A stretch of 64,000 nucleotides of DNA from Bugula neritina. Lineage: Eukaryota > Bryozoa > Gymnolaemata > Cheilostomatida > Bugulidae. The position numbers were made by a program, and so were the translations under genes. The notes under the pieces were generated by a model. That model did no database searches, was not told where the DNA came from, and saw only the letters and a program-made list of their open reading frames with translations. This document shows positions 48,201 to 62,500 of this stretch, one piece after another (the first letter of the stretch is position 1; every line of letters starts with the position of its first letter). Where the stretch lies: contig OZ037765.1 in the NCBI GenBank assembly GCA_964035545.1, positions 11,526,698 to 11,590,697 on the forward strand, given 5' to 3'.

Positions 48201-48350
48201 CAGTAATAGAGAAATTGAGAGAAGCCTGTGTTCTAGGTTAGTAATGTAGCAAAAGAAGTTATATTCTCGCAAGAACTGTGACCTGCGTCCCAAACCAAAG
48301 TTCATAAAATAATTTAAAGAACTTAGGCTATCTCAATTTCTCCACTACTG
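48201..48350. mobile_element. MITE copy 2
   Basis: 150 bp with terminal inverted repeats of about 25 bp: CAGTAATAGAGAAATTGAGA at the left and TCTCAATTTCTCCACTACTG at the right, including a perfect 11-bp core (AGAAATTGAGA / TCTCAATTTCT). Full-length similarity to 34928-35075. No coding. Superfamily not assigned because the target duplication is unclear. Confidence 0.75.
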
Positions 48351-49934
48351 CTTGTGTAATTACTACTATGTGCTTATAATTTATGTAATTGCAGTGATCT
48401 TTAATTGCCTTATACTATTTGCCTCTATTGTCTAACAACTAATTTCATGTACCACTGTGAATGCTAACACTGTCATAAAATAATTATTGTTTTTGAGTGC
48501 ATGGATTATGGTGTCCTGTTAGTAAAAAATGTCACTTCAGAACCTAACATCTGACTTTAAAGCACTGTGAATAAATATTGTAGGTTTAGAGATTCTGCTG
48601 ATGTATTTCAGGTAATGAATATTCTGTATGCTTATAATAAAATATTTCTGTAGGTTTAAGTTGACTATAATGGAGTTGTGTTCCTAACTAACTTCAGCAA
48701 CAGGAAAAGCTGTATTAGCGGTATTAGTTTATTCTGTATAATATGGCTCAATGGAATATACCATTATAACATAAACAATACACATAATAACATCAACATA
48801 ATAAGTCAAAACTTGCAAAATTCAATCATCTGAATTGGTGTTGAGTCCGTGGTTAATTTGTGTTTGATATTGGAATTTTGGTATTTGTTTTCAGTATCTT
48901 TAATGTTTCAAGTTTCATGATGGTACATGACTTTTTAGTGCTGTTATGCAAAGATATCAGTGTTATAAATATCTTGCCACAAAACTGCTGCCACAAGCTT
49001 CTGCTAGTTTTCAGTAAACAAATTTATACCCGTAGTAAGGCATAAGTTGTCCAAAAAATACAAAGTACCAAAAACAGCGTAGAAGAAAAAAATGAGTATC
49101 AAAAATACTGACAAGCTAGCAGCCGAATGATTTGGTATTTTCAGCATTTCCAATATTAGCTCAACACTAACCTGAATCTGAAAAAATTTATTTAGCATAA
49201 TAAATCACTGCATTTGACGGATAACTAACCAGATTTTCTAAGCTACCTATGGACAGGGTACACGAGTGAAAATGTACTAAATGGCGTAAATGCACATATT
49301 TGCACTTTGCAGCTACCATTTATACTTTGTATGCCAAAAACAATTATAACTAGCAAGGTATATTATAGGGCATCCCTCTCAATAAGTAAATAGTTATTGA
49401 GAGATTTTTATTCTATACACGCCTCTGTTGTCTGGTAACAAAACTGGTATTGTTGATGATCAATCAGCAGTTTATTTTTAAAAACACATTTTTCAATTTG
49501 TAGATTTCCAAAAAAATAGAGAGCTACGTTGTAACAACTTTGGCCTAATGCTATAAGTCTAGCAAAAACCATAACCAACAAATAATTTTAAAAAACTCAA
49601 AACATGGTGGTGCTGATTAATGCACATGAATACAGTTATGCAAATCAAAACCAGTTTTTATACACTTTAGAAAACTTGATCGATTCTTACAGACACTAAA
49701 TTTCATAGGTTATAAAATTGATTTTAAAAGTAATAAACATGTTATTAACTTTACTAATCTAAAATAATGTTCCTACATTAAATGGTTTTAAGTTGTTTAC
49801 TGTAAAAATAAATAAATCACATAGCAAAATTATATGTATTTTTGCATAATGATGCATACATATATTGGATAATGTAGTTGTACACTGTAATTAGCACCAA
49901 TTATAAAGTCATGTAGCTATTTAAACAAATAATG
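48351..49934. other. Intergenic AT-rich DNA
   Basis: Region before the 3' end of the AADAC-like gene. No exon or RNA gene recognised; part must be the 3' UTR of the minus-strand hydrolase. Confidence 0.55.
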
Positions 49935-52900
49935 TTAGTTATTTGATCGGTTTACAAATACCACAATGTCATCCATTGCCATGTTGTACTGGGTAGGACA
50001 AAGGCCATCGCTGTAAAATACAACAGGTAGTCCTGTGAATTATGAAAAGCACTTCATTAAAACCAACATGACAGAAATAGTTTTAGTGCTTCCACAAGGC
50101 TATTTCACACCAAAAAACACCAAACATTAGGTGTGCTTAATTTTTGGTAGTTGTAATACCAAGTGTGGGTTTAGCTGTTTAAAATGCTACTGAAACAAAC
50201 TATACACATAATATATCATTGAACAAATATTTATTGCATTATTAAATCCCCCTTAGCAATAATTTTCTGTTTTATGCAAAATAGAAAACAATCCGAATTA
50301 AATAGGCTTTACCATGAATGGGCTATTGTAGAACATATTTGCCTACATTATAAAGTAAGAACTTTTCTAATGACATCAAAGCTAATAAGATGTGAGACTA
50401 ATGAGATGAACAGCTAACATTTTGTAGTGCTGTAATTTCCCAGTAGTCCTGGTGGTGTAATGGTTAGCACACTTGCTTACAAGGCGGAGGTCTGGGCTTC
50501 GAATCTCAGTGAGGACAATTATTCTTCTGATTTTTACACTCAACTCTGCTGCAGACAGGTTGAAAAGGAGTAAAAATTATTCTGTTAAAGCCTAGATGTA
50601 ACCACAGTTCATGAACCTCACCTGAAAAATCCATGAGGTGCGCTATCATATATTTTGAGTTGAACATCAACACCCTCTTCCTTCAGCCGTTCATAGTACA
50701 AAATACCTTCATCTCTCAATACATCTGCTTTAGCCAATAAAATTAGAGTTCTTGACAAGCCAGATATGTCATCGTTAAACAGTGGTGAAGCGGTTTTGTC
50801 TAACACAGCAGCCACCTACCACCATCGATGTTTATAGCATATTCTATTCAACAGCAACTTATGCATTCATTAGAAAACCTGAGATGGTACTTACAATCAA
50901 CAGCTAATGCTTATTTGTTCTAGCTCATTTACATTTATAGTCTACTTTCTCTGAACATTTGTACAACAAATACCTTCTGGGAAAGTTCTACATCACATTT
51001 TTCTGACATTGAAACTTTATCTTTCAAATATTTGCTGAATATCTCAATACTTCGATCACTCCTGCATACATGTCTTCCATCCAGAACAGCTTGATGGTAC
51101 TTTGTTGAAGAAATATTGAAATAAGTTGTGAGAAATTTAGCCATTAAAGTTCTCGTGAGGGGCCCAAAAGACTAAAATAAAGACAAATTGTGGTTGTAAA
51201 GTGTAATACAAACAACGAACACATTATATTCCTTGTTACAAATGTTAAACCTTCGATAGTAATTTCTCAATATTTGTGGTAAATATAAGCCTTATCATTC
51301 ATTTTTGTTGGAAATTAAAGTAACATAATAACTACTTTAGTGAACTTCTCTTTTTTAGTGATTGAATTATGTAATTTATATTGCAAAACATAACTACAAT
51401 AGATAATTCATACTTCAGTATAGGAAGAAGGGAGATCAAATGTTGCCATCTGTAATGTTGGATATACAAGAATAACTCCAGCCAAGTTGATAGAATGTTT
51501 TTCAATCAGCATGTCATTGATAACAGCAGCAAAATTTCCTCCACTACTTTCACCTATCAATAAATTTAGATGCAAAAATGAGATGAATTTAGTTTGACAG
51601 ACATCAACAGAAAACCTATAAATATATAATAAAATCTACTGAATTTTTTTTATAAATTGTATGCATGTATCTTTTACTCTTAATAAAACATGATAATTGT
51701 ATTGCAAGATTAGGTAGCTATAAAAGAAAACAAACAGGTTAGTTTCATTTTCATTAGCATATTTTGTGCACTATAAGTAATTGCTCATTAAAATATTTTG
51801 TTAAACATTTTTTGTTTCATTTAATTGACATTTCTAAAATGTAATAGTTAAACGTAAAAGTTAAATTTCGTATTTAATATAGCAGTATATTATTATAAAA
51901 TTATATATTAAAAAGACTAAAGTAAAAAAGTGATACCCAGTCTATGTGGAAAATAGCAAACGATTAGTTTATAACTACATGTAAATGAGAGGCAGCACTT
52001 TTTATAGAATCCTATTTTAAGCATTATAACTATATAATGAGCAATAGCGAACAACAAAAATTTAATTTTTTAGCGAAGTATAAACTTTTGCAATACTTTT
52101 GATTTTTATCTTTCTTCTATTTTAAGATCAAAAGAAGGTATCAAGTTTATTTGAATCATCTCAGCTTGTAAAACTAAAAATAAGTTTTCTATGCTTTTGA
52201 TTTCTTAATGAAAGATAAGAGATGTCTTTAATTAAGACCTAAATTACTTAGCTTGGCATTCAGATTCAAACGATGTTTTGCTATAAATTTACTAACTAAT
52301 AAAAAACTGTATTTTCTATAGCCTAAACTTTTAAATTTTTGATAAAATGGCACCCAAATCCGATGTCATAACATGTTATATTTTAGTCTAACCTGAAATA
52401 TACAAGCGATTCTGGTCTATGCCATACTGGTTGGAATGATCATAGACATATTTGGTCACCGCGAAGCAATCATTTAATCCAACAGGGTGTGGATATTCTG
52501 GAGCTTGTCTGTAACTACATTAAATAAAACATTTTTGTCACAACATGTAATTAATGTTATAAATTTTTATAAAACAAAAAGTCATTTTTCATCATGTGAC
52601 ATTTTGCTGCTTGGTCTCAATAAAGCATGACTATTTGAAACACTTACTCTACTGATATGACAATAGAACCTGTTCTATTAGCTAAGTCCATGGCAATATC
52701 ATGGTAGAACCCTTCTAAAAAAATTAATGATAAAGTATTGAGATTTGCAATGCATTAATATGTGCAATTGCTACTCGACCCTACAGAAGTTGAATACCAG
52801 CATAATACCATAAACTAAAACCTAAAAAAAACATAAATACTGTAGCTATGAATGAACTGTTACATCACGAATATAGCTCACCAATAGACAAGCAACAGAA

Positions 52901-54511
52901 TCCTCCACCATGAAAGAAGATGATTCCTGGGGAGACGGAGGATTCCGTCTTAGAGTATGGAGTGTAAATTCTGACTGGAGTGTCTGCTATGACATCATTA
53001 TGTGCCTATACAATGGTAGCATTCGATTTTACAACTTGCGAGAACTAGTGCTTAATTTTTTCTCTAAAATTGTATAATTATAAACTATCACTGTGGTCAC
53101 AAAAGTTGCTAACAGGCTACAATTATATATCATAGACCTGCACGAATAAAATATCAAGGATGTGTGGAAAAGGAAAAGTGATAGGCAGTGCATGCCAAAG
53201 GGGAGAAGGACCATGTGAGTAAGATGGTTACACTGGTAATTTAACTAAACTACTGCCTAGATTGTAATCTACGTAACTATAGCTTAGTTATGTTAATCAA
53301 ATCTCAATAATACACATAAAGGAAATCTAGAATAGTTAAGTATCACTAGATTCATGTGGAAATTATTAGAACTTGGCTAAAAAACCTATTTGAACCTGAC
53401 TTATAATATTTCATACCTTTACAGCCCCATTATCCATTAAAGGTTGGATTGGGAGATCAAATTTCAGCCAATGATAATACTCATAATTAAAGAAAGTTTC
53501 TCCGACATACATCTGCAATGGACAACATTTAATTAAACATGAAAGAATTATTTTCTTTTCTGAGTTTTGTTTTATAGGAATACAACATTAGTATAAACTG
53601 GGTGTACTTGGCCTATGCTGTGGTGTTTATACTGGTAAAAATATTTTTCCTTGACTGTAGGTTCAATGTATTTATCTAAAAGTTTGGAAAATGTAATGTT
53701 TGTGTTTGTTTAAAGTTTTAAACTAAAGCAATGTTAGGCTTATCCCATGACCTCTCGCAGTCTTATATTAGGTATGGAATGTTGTAGCAATACAATAATG
53801 CTGTCAAAGTAATTATGTTGTGATTTCGAAAGTGCTATGAACTGTTTGACATACTGTTTACCAAGCTAGTCAGTTATAATTAGCTTTGAGATTTGATCAA
53901 ATAAAGTGCAGCCGGTAGTAATTTATTGCAGTACTTGGCTATACATCAGGACAACAGAATACAACTTCATATTACATATCAACTTTACCAATAAAGTACA
54001 GAGTGCTCTAAAAGCAATGTGGCCTGTGCAACATATTTTTGCATGTTACAAGTTTAAGGGTCACAACTTAGTTGCGATTCAGTTAGAGTGCATGCAAGAA
54101 GTAGCAGTTACATGCTCAACAAGTGTTATGTGCTTAATCATAAAACTATAATGTAACCAATCCTGCAGTTGCACGGATATTATTACTAACTACTAAGAGT
54201 AAAAAGCCGAATGATAGGCCGGCTTGATTGAGTATTTCCGGCTGGCTAGTCCAGCCCATTGTGCAAACTCAACAACGTATTGTGTGAGTGAAACATTGCG
54301 ATGGGCTATAGCTATATTTTGTTAAAATCTAGCAGATATTTTATGAAAATCTTGAGATTATTTACACACTCACCAATGTATGTATGACATTCATTAGAGA
54401 TGATATGACCACCACTCTTGCTCTGTGCAGTACAACATGCTCTGGAACTTGTCGGTCCATGTACACAGCCAACAGAATGAGGGATACTCCAAATAGTAAT
54501 AACCTTTTCAT
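49935..54511 (-). CDS. Arylacetamide deacetylase / NCEH1-like serine hydrolase
   Basis: Nine exons (minus): 54374-54511, 53417-53512, 52882-53005, 52648-52711, 52393-52514, 51414-51553, 50974-51171, 50622-50815 and 49935-50010; phases agree, giving 383 residues (vertebrate relatives are about 400). A signal-anchor helix (MKRLLLFGVSLILLAVY) indicates a type II ER-membrane protein with a luminal alpha/beta-hydrolase domain. The oxyanion motif HGGG is at 110-113, the nucleophile motif GESSG at 182-186 (Ser184), and the likely triad partners Asp325 (KADVLRDEG) and His355 (APHGFF) are all in place, so the enzyme should be active on ester or amide bonds of lipids or xenobiotics. AADAC and NCEH1 cannot be told apart here. 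The large 0.84-kb intron between 51553 and 52393 holds nothing recognised. Confidence 0.88.
50446..50517 (+). repeat. tRNA-like SINE head / tRNA pseudogene, family A
   Basis: GTCCTGG pairs with a 3' GAGGAC-type end; box A TGGTGTAATGGTTAGCAC matches tRNA-Gln-like box A, and box B CTTCGAATC follows at normal spacing. The anticodon arm pairs poorly, so it is not a convincing functional tRNA. A second copy at 57808-57885 shares the flanking CCCAGTA at left and ACAATTATT at right, which points to a dispersed Pol III element. Confidence 0.6.
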
Positions 54512-56598
54512 GATAGCCGCTCTCTATTATACTCACCAGCTACTAACCAGTTTTACTACTTACAATAATGCATGTAACTTGCGGGCAATGTGTCACTGCG
54601 TGAAGCTTAGACAATAAATTGATTTAAACGGAGTGAATAGCTTGCGAAATGGAGCGCTGTAATCGCTATTCTCTACTGAACAGTCTGAACTCCCAGCATC
54701 ATTTGTAAACCGCTATCAAGATGACAAATTACATAAGATAGTTTCACTCAGAGTGATGTACACTATATAAACCTTTGGTTTCAGTATCCTCTTATCGGTG
54801 CCTGTAGCCCTGTACACGTGATTAGATTAAACATGATGAAGTAAAAGTGAATTCCTGACAAACTTGTTTTGTAATTGGTAGAAATTTATTGCATCAATTC
54901 CTGACTGCTTACGTAATGAATGGGGAGCATTATGCAAGTTAGCCTGTATTATACCTTATTCTTTTGTCTTCTGCAATTTGCATAATATAATAATAATATG
55001 ACTAGATCGTAGCATAAATCACCACATAGTGACTCAAGTTGTAGCTGGTGTAACTAAGTTGCAATAACTTTACATCAGATGATGAAATTTTATTCTAATT
55101 TGCATATTGGTTATATATATACTATACAACATAATACAAGGTATTCCACATTAAAGCATTTCCATGAACAACATGACCATGAAAACTGATATCACTAAAA
55201 CAAAATATGATGACAGACACAATCAGACAGTGTTTTCCCAATGGCAAAATTGTGTTTTCAAAGGAAACAAGGGGCTCTTTTCACACAGCTTTTACAGTGA
55301 AATCTGTAACCAAGTGCACTTGGTCAAAACCATATCCCAAGTTTTTACACTGCTCAGCCAATCAGAACACTCTGGTTTCAGTAACATCTTTTAATAACCA
55401 AACTTTGCCAGATGTGTATAACTTACTGTACTCAAAGCTTCACCAATTTACTGAAAATAATGATGGCTAAAAAGTATTTTTGTTTTTCAAACTGTGAGAA
55501 AAATTTGGAAAAAAAACTATCAATCAGGAAGACTATAACCACATGAATAACTGACCAATCAGGCACGATGTCTCTAGCATTACTCAGTCTACAGCAGAAC
55601 ATCTGAGAAGACTGCTTCTGCTCAACTGGTGCAGTTTTATCCACCAAATTAAACATCAAAGAGCTGGACTCAATAACTTCTAGTGCCATAGTTCATGCAG
55701 TTTATTCTTCGTAATTTATGTTACTTTAAAAACTTTTTGCGCTCGTCAGTTGCTCTGGCAAATGAAACACATTTAATTAATTACATAGTTATTAAAACTT
55801 TAGAAGACAAAAACAGTTAATCTAGTAATATGTAGCATATCAATGATGGATAAAAATTAAAACCTTATTGTGAAAACTGTTCAGCACAGGTATTATGGTA
55901 AATCTAATTTTTTTAATATCCTGCTTTTCAATATTTTACTGAAAGATAAAATTTAAAATCCCAATTGGCAGACCTTTTCCATCCTCAAACTTGTAGTATA
56001 GCGAGATAACTGTTTTTGCTGGTTTTTACAGAGAGAATTTTTCTATTCGATATACAAGTATTCATCTCTGTCTCCACTCCACATGACTGACATAACTTAT
56101 ATAGTTTTCATATCAATTGTGAAAAAATACATGATTTTTTAAAATCTTCAGTGCAAAAGTAAAAGAATAAGATATTTGGAAAAATTTATTGATTAAAATC
56201 GTGCCTATTATATTATGGTATAACATAAATTTATACAAACAGTGTTTTATTCAACTTCATTTTTACAAAATGCATTTTCTGGCTACGTTTACAACTACAG
56301 TGTTGATATTATTGTGTAGTATTATATACATGCATGTCATTATACTCGTATTTGTACACCTAAAATTCTACTCGTGCCAAAATATTATGAGTCAAAAAAT
56401 ATAAAACCTTTTGTGAAGAAAATAGCCGATTTAACTTATTAGTAAAAATATCAATCATATTATAATGTGAGTAAAATAACTGCTAGAATTGTTAAACATT
56501 CTATCATTTATTTTTTAGTAATTCTCTCTATTTCTAAAAAAATAAAAACCGTACCCTGAAAACATTAAGTATTGATTAGGCTTTACAAAACTTCAGAA
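54512..56598. other. Intergenic region upstream of the AADAC-like gene
   Basis: Contains the 5' flank of the hydrolase and the 3' flank of the IgGFc/collagen gene. One minus-strand frame at 55432-55689 (85 codons from an ATG) is open but matches nothing I recognise and has no partner exon; I do not call it a gene. Confidence 0.5.
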
Positions 56599-59500
56599 TT
56601 AGTAGTTACTGTCTCTCAATATTACAGAAGCAGGTGGAGGTTGTGTCGGATAAAACCCAGGAAACTTGTTAAGCCTCTGCACTCGATTTCTGTTACGAAG
56701 ACGACACAACAAGCAGACGGCCAGAATGATGGCTATGATTGTGAGAAGCAGCAACAGCACAAAGAGGGCTACGAAATAATCCGGAGTGAAGAGCATCTGC
56801 AGTCCCGATTTCGCTGTCAAAGTAATGCATGTTTTATATAAAATGAAAATATACAAGTCAAAGTTTGTTACGGAACAAGTTGTGATCTGTCAGCTTTTTT
56901 GCTTATCTAGAACTTGAATCTTATTCCAGGGTGCAAATATTGGCATATGTAATGTATACATGGCTTACAAATTTAATGAACACAAACAAATAATATTAAG
57001 GAAGTTAGAAGAGAGTTAAAAGCTTATAGTTATTAACGTACTTGCTTGTGTTTCAGGTCTGCTTGGTGGTATACAAATATAGCTTCCAATCCCGTTAACA
57101 CAAACATCACTACCACAAGGGTTGCTTTCACATTCATCTATATCTGCAATACATAATACATTTTAGCTCCTCAGTTAAAAAGATCGGTGTGTGTATATAA
57201 ATGTATAGCTTGTAACTGTTAGAGCTACATGAGCACTTTGCATCACGTGAGGTAACTCATCTTTTAAAACTAATATATACTTTGGTAGAAACATCATTAG
57301 TTTTTTCTATTTTAAGGATGTGAGTAATGAAACTTTGTTCTGTGCTGGTGCGATAATAGCCCCTGAAAGCCTTATATAAGTAACAAAAGAAAATTATATA
57401 TATATGTATATTCACTCAACTTTTCCTAATTAGGAAAAATTGTAAAAAAAATGTAAAAAAACTAATGACTGTATACTACCTAAGATCTAAAGTATAAATA
57501 TATCTGTATTAATATTCTATCAAGTGACAAAGTCTACTCACCGACACAGTTATTTTTGGTGCCGCCTGTGTAACCGGCTGGACAGGTGCAAATATATGAA
57601 CCTATTATATTCTCACAGCTGTGTGAACATAACTCCAAATCACATTCATCAATATCTGCAAAGCAAATATGCAATATGTAGCAGTGTTATATTCTAGTTG
57701 GCAAAGATGATGGAGTGACAAAACTGACAAACAAATACTAGGACGTTTTAAGGGTACATTATGACTTAATTCAGAAAAATGTAAAAAAGTACTGCAGTGT
57801 TAGGTTTCCCCAGTAGTCCTGTGGTGTAATAGTTAGGGCGCCTGCTTGCAAGCTGGAGGTCTCGGGTTCAAATCTCATTGGGGTCACAATTATTTTACAA
57901 GTACATCATTGTATGAGTGAGAATACAACAAAAAAGTAAAAGGAACATCTATAAGGTTATATAGGAAAAAATTGAGTTATATGGGTTTTGAGAGCAGTTT
58001 GCAATGCAAGGGCTAAACAGATGGTAACTACGAATAGTTGACACTCATGTAATGTGTGAGTTTTGCCAATGTTTTTATTTCAAAACAACAGGAAGAAATT
58101 ATGCAAAACAAAACATATCAAGGTATTTGTACATAACATAATACTCAACATCTAACTTAGCAATTGCTACCTTAATTTGTTAAATCATCTCCCCTATTTT
58201 GCTTACCTACACACAAATTTGGGTTGCCTTCAAGTAAATGAAATCCTGCTGGACAAGAACACAGATGCTGAACTGTACCAAATGTAGTCCTGCACCCAGC
58301 TGTTTCCGTAGGTGCATCCTTTACAAGACATTTTCCTGAGCAATCTACTGCAGCTGCAAATTACCGAAACAAAATTTAATTTATTTTATTACAACTTGCC
58401 ATGTTATATAATAAAATGTAAATTAAGTTATAAAATCAATATAATATAGTGATATTTTTGCAAGATGAATGTTTTCCAAATGTATATAACCAATAAGAAC
58501 ACATAAGGTGTGTGTGTGGTGTGTGTGTGGTGTGGTGTGTGTGTGTGTTTTAAAATTTGTATTTTGAATACACATGAAACATGTTCTATATACTCTACCA
58601 ACAAATCCTTTTTCTCCTTGTGGTCCGGTGGGACCCTTAACTCCTTGTGCTCCAGTAACACCCTTGGCACCTTTTACTCCCTTAAGACCATCTGCACCAG
58701 AAGCACCAGCTGGCCCCACGTCTCCAATGACTCCTCGATCCCCTGTACTACCAGATTGGCCTTTCTCACCTTCTTCTCCTTGTGATCCTGTGGCACCTGT
58801 TGAAGAAGCAGATATTATTGATAGTTTATAAATAGTAGAAACTATACACAACATGGCATTGCTTTGAAAATTTTCTTAAGTCATTTCTATAGTCTGCACT
58901 ACACACAACTGTGTTCATTCAAGTAAATTTATTAAACTTTGACATCAATTAGTTCTCTATAATATTAATAAGCAACAAATTCAATTATAATTTATTGACA
59001 CGAAATAAAATGTAGACAGTGTAAGCTTATTATTATAGCTAAAGTGAACAATAAATGTAAGAGTTTTTACACTAAGCATATTTTTCTATTTAGCTACCAT
59101 TAACTATCAAAGACGAATTGCTGCGAAGTCTAAATTGGGATTCCGGTAGTATATTGGTAGAATAAGCAATATTTTGTCTAAACTAGTACCCGTAATACTG
59201 TTTTAAGCAATATATGCTAACCAGTAGCTCCAGTTGCTCCTACAGCTCCCCGTAAACCAGTTGCACCCACTTCCCCAGATAAACCAGAACCTCCTGTAGC
59301 ACCTGTAGCACCAGTTGCACCAATTTGTGAAGGTGAGCCAGCCTCTCCCTTTGCTCCCTTTTCTCCCATTTCTCCCTGTGTATTTAAATTCTTTAGTTTG
59401 TTTGCATTACTTAGTAATGATGCATACATACATACAGATTTCGGTATTTATCATTCTCAATCAAGTAAAGTAATTGTAGTTTACACTTTGGATAAAAAGT

Positions 59501-62500
59501 CACTTTATATAGCTTTTATTTCGGTTATTTAATTGGTAGTTGTTAGGTCTTATTTTTATCTAGAAATAATTTCCAATACTTTTTTGTTATTAAATTTCAA
59601 CAAAATCGAATCATGGAAAGTAAGCATATCTAAACTGCATGTTGCAGTAATTATTTATTTATAACCAAACTCATTTCACATACATGCAAGTCCATAGAAT
59701 TTTTAAAGCTGAAGCAGAAAGGTTATATCAACTGTGGAGACAAAGAAACATAAAGTCACTAACTAAATGCTGTGTTGTAAGTTTTTGCCTTTTGTGTTTT
59801 TGTGTTTGCTCTATTATAGAGGGTTTGTGAAGTTTGTGGCCTTAAAATTTTTACTGATAGTTAGAAAGCTCATGCAAAACTTTTGAATTTTTGACTTAAA
59901 GTTGACATACCTTACGACCAGTCATTCCAGCGTTACCAGCTAGACCTTTGAAACCTTTAGGACCTTGTACTCCCTCAAGTCCTTTGGCACCCCTAGCTCC
60001 TTTCTCTCCTTTGTTGCCCACTACAGACACCGGTGTTATTACCTGAATTATAGTAAAAACATCAAATTTCAACAATACACGGAGCATTGAATTACTCAAG
60101 TTCTGTAATTATCAAGTAAGGTAACCAAGTTCTAGGCTTACATAATGAAACTTATGTAAAATATATTCTTACTATTTTATTCTTACTTGTATAAATGGTT
60201 TAATTTTAAACACTATTGAAAAATTTTGTTAAGTTCTTGCAAAACTAACCAATAACTACCACAAGAACATCAGTATATTAATATTTATTAGCACATGCAA
60301 TAATAGTAATTTAAAGCTAGTTGCATAGATGTACTCACATTAATATTTGCTTGTCCTACATCAATAGGAAAGTAGAAAGATTCTCGATCAGCTGAGCCGT
60401 AAAGAAGGGCCATGAAATTCACGTCGGCATCCAAATGGTTTAGAGAATACGTCTTGTCATTGTCGACAGATAACTTCCCAAATGAATACTCACTGCCAGC
60501 TATAACTGACCAGCTAGGGTTAACCAAGCTCTCACCATTCAACTTCAAACCATCTACTTCTGCTGTTTTGGCAATCATCTAATGTGAAATGAAGTCGTTA
60601 TAAATGTACAGTCAGCGATGTGCACTTGACATGATATCCTTATTCTATAAATTACTTGCATCTTCCCAACCTGTTTGCTAAGTGATATTCAAATGGTTAT
60701 CAAATCATTTTAGAAACACTTTATACAGGCTTCAGTGAAATATAAATAGTGCCAAGAATATAGCAAAAAAGTATAACAGCCCTGAGTTAGCATATGCATT
60801 CTTACAAGGCTGACATCTCAGAAAGTACTCATAACCCACGACTAAAGCGCGTCACTTACCAACACGTAGATGTCATACTGTGAAGACTCACTACTAGCAG
60901 GCTTGATGTAACCTGGTGTAGAGAATATATAATTATTACTGTATTGACCGAGTGCAGGCATGATAACCATACTAGGGTCGCCCGCATCGCTGTCACTGTT
61001 GACAGTTGATTGGCTTGTGGAAATCACTCCCACCTACAACAGTATCATGGCTAAGGTGGTGATATTTCCTTTTGGAAATTGCTTGAAGTAGCACCAAGTT
61101 GGTGGTCACTGGGTGCAGTGGTTTGGAGAAAGGGTGTCAAGTTCTGAGTTAGAGACTTAGAGCTCATGCAAACACTGTTCTCAATGCCCTTAACTTTGTG
61201 CTGCTTTTAACTATTCTCTAATCTATTGATTGCTTAAAAATTTTAAAGAGCAAGCAGCAATAAAAACACAGAAACAATAGTTATCTGAACAAATTACAAA
61301 AACTGATTTTTGACATGCTTTTAACTAAATAAATCAATAAAAAAATTAGTTAGTAAAACAACTGTTCATTACCATGACTGATTTGTTTCCAGAGTCAATG
61401 TATAAGGCCCCAGTAGTGCTCAGCTCTTCATATTCACCAGCATTCAGCACAAACTGCTGGTTGAGTGCACCTTGCACCTGCACAACCGTGTCATCCAAAT
61501 GGGCAACAACCCTGACAAGATCTGCTCTGTCAGCTGTTCGCCCAGGAGTTCTACAAAAGCACCACTAGACTCTGTAATGCATGCTTGATAAAAATATTTA
61601 CTGTTGAAAATTCTTGGCAAATATGATTAAGGTTATTTTATATACTTGAAAGACAAAATTCCCTTTATAGTTTGTTGGTATACATATGCTAATAAAATAA
61701 CTATGTAAGTTTAATACAGCTGCATTGGAAACTATGGAGCTTTCAACAACTAGTATTACACCTTATGGCTTATAGTTACCATGGGTATGCTTGGATTTGT
61801 TTATCTTGATATTTTATTTATAGCTTGCAACGCTTCTAAAAATTGCAACATAATATTTAATTAATTAATTTACATATTGCTATTATTTCAAGTATTTAAT
61901 ACTAAGATAAGACAAATGGATTTATGCCTACGCTTGGCATGCCTCCAATCCTTTACTGATTATTTCTAGATAACTAAATTACAAAAAGTGTTATTTCTTA
62001 CAGCCCCAATGGTCATCAGTTTACAAAATAGTTCTTTCAGAAGTTTTTACCAAGTGTTGCTTACCTAACCGTGCAATAAGTGAATCCCCACTGAACCACT
62101 GGAGGAAGCTGGTCTACCAAATGGTCTCGGGATATCCCATCAACACTAGTTCGAACATTCCCACTAAAAGCTGAGATTTTCTTGTCAGATAAAATCCTTG
62201 CACCTAATAAAACAAAATTTATAATTTTATCTGCAAATTGACAATATCTACAAAGAACATTTTTGACCTGCTGCCATAAAACTCTACTTTAGAAATTTTC
62301 AGCATGATACAAACTTACCTGTAAGATCACCATTATCAACAGAGGAAATTTGCGCTGTTTGATATTTATCATTCAGTGTAATAGTAACCACATCACCGGC
62401 ATCATATCTTACACCTAGCCACTCTAGAGAAGTGTCAGCTGGTACTGTAACCTCTACTACTGTTACTCCATCTTCGACAGCCACAAGAGCAATCTGTGTT

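Noticed and set aside
50446-50517. A functional tRNA gene
   Set aside because: The anticodon stem pairs poorly and a second copy has the same flanks, so a SINE or pseudogene is more likely.
55432-55689. Minus-strand 85-codon frame starting with ATG
   Set aside because: Looks moderately protein-like but has no recognised domain, no partner exon and no support beyond being open.
58510-58831. Plus-strand Pro/Thr-rich and Cys-rich frames
   Set aside because: Antisense of the collagen exon and the GT microsatellite.
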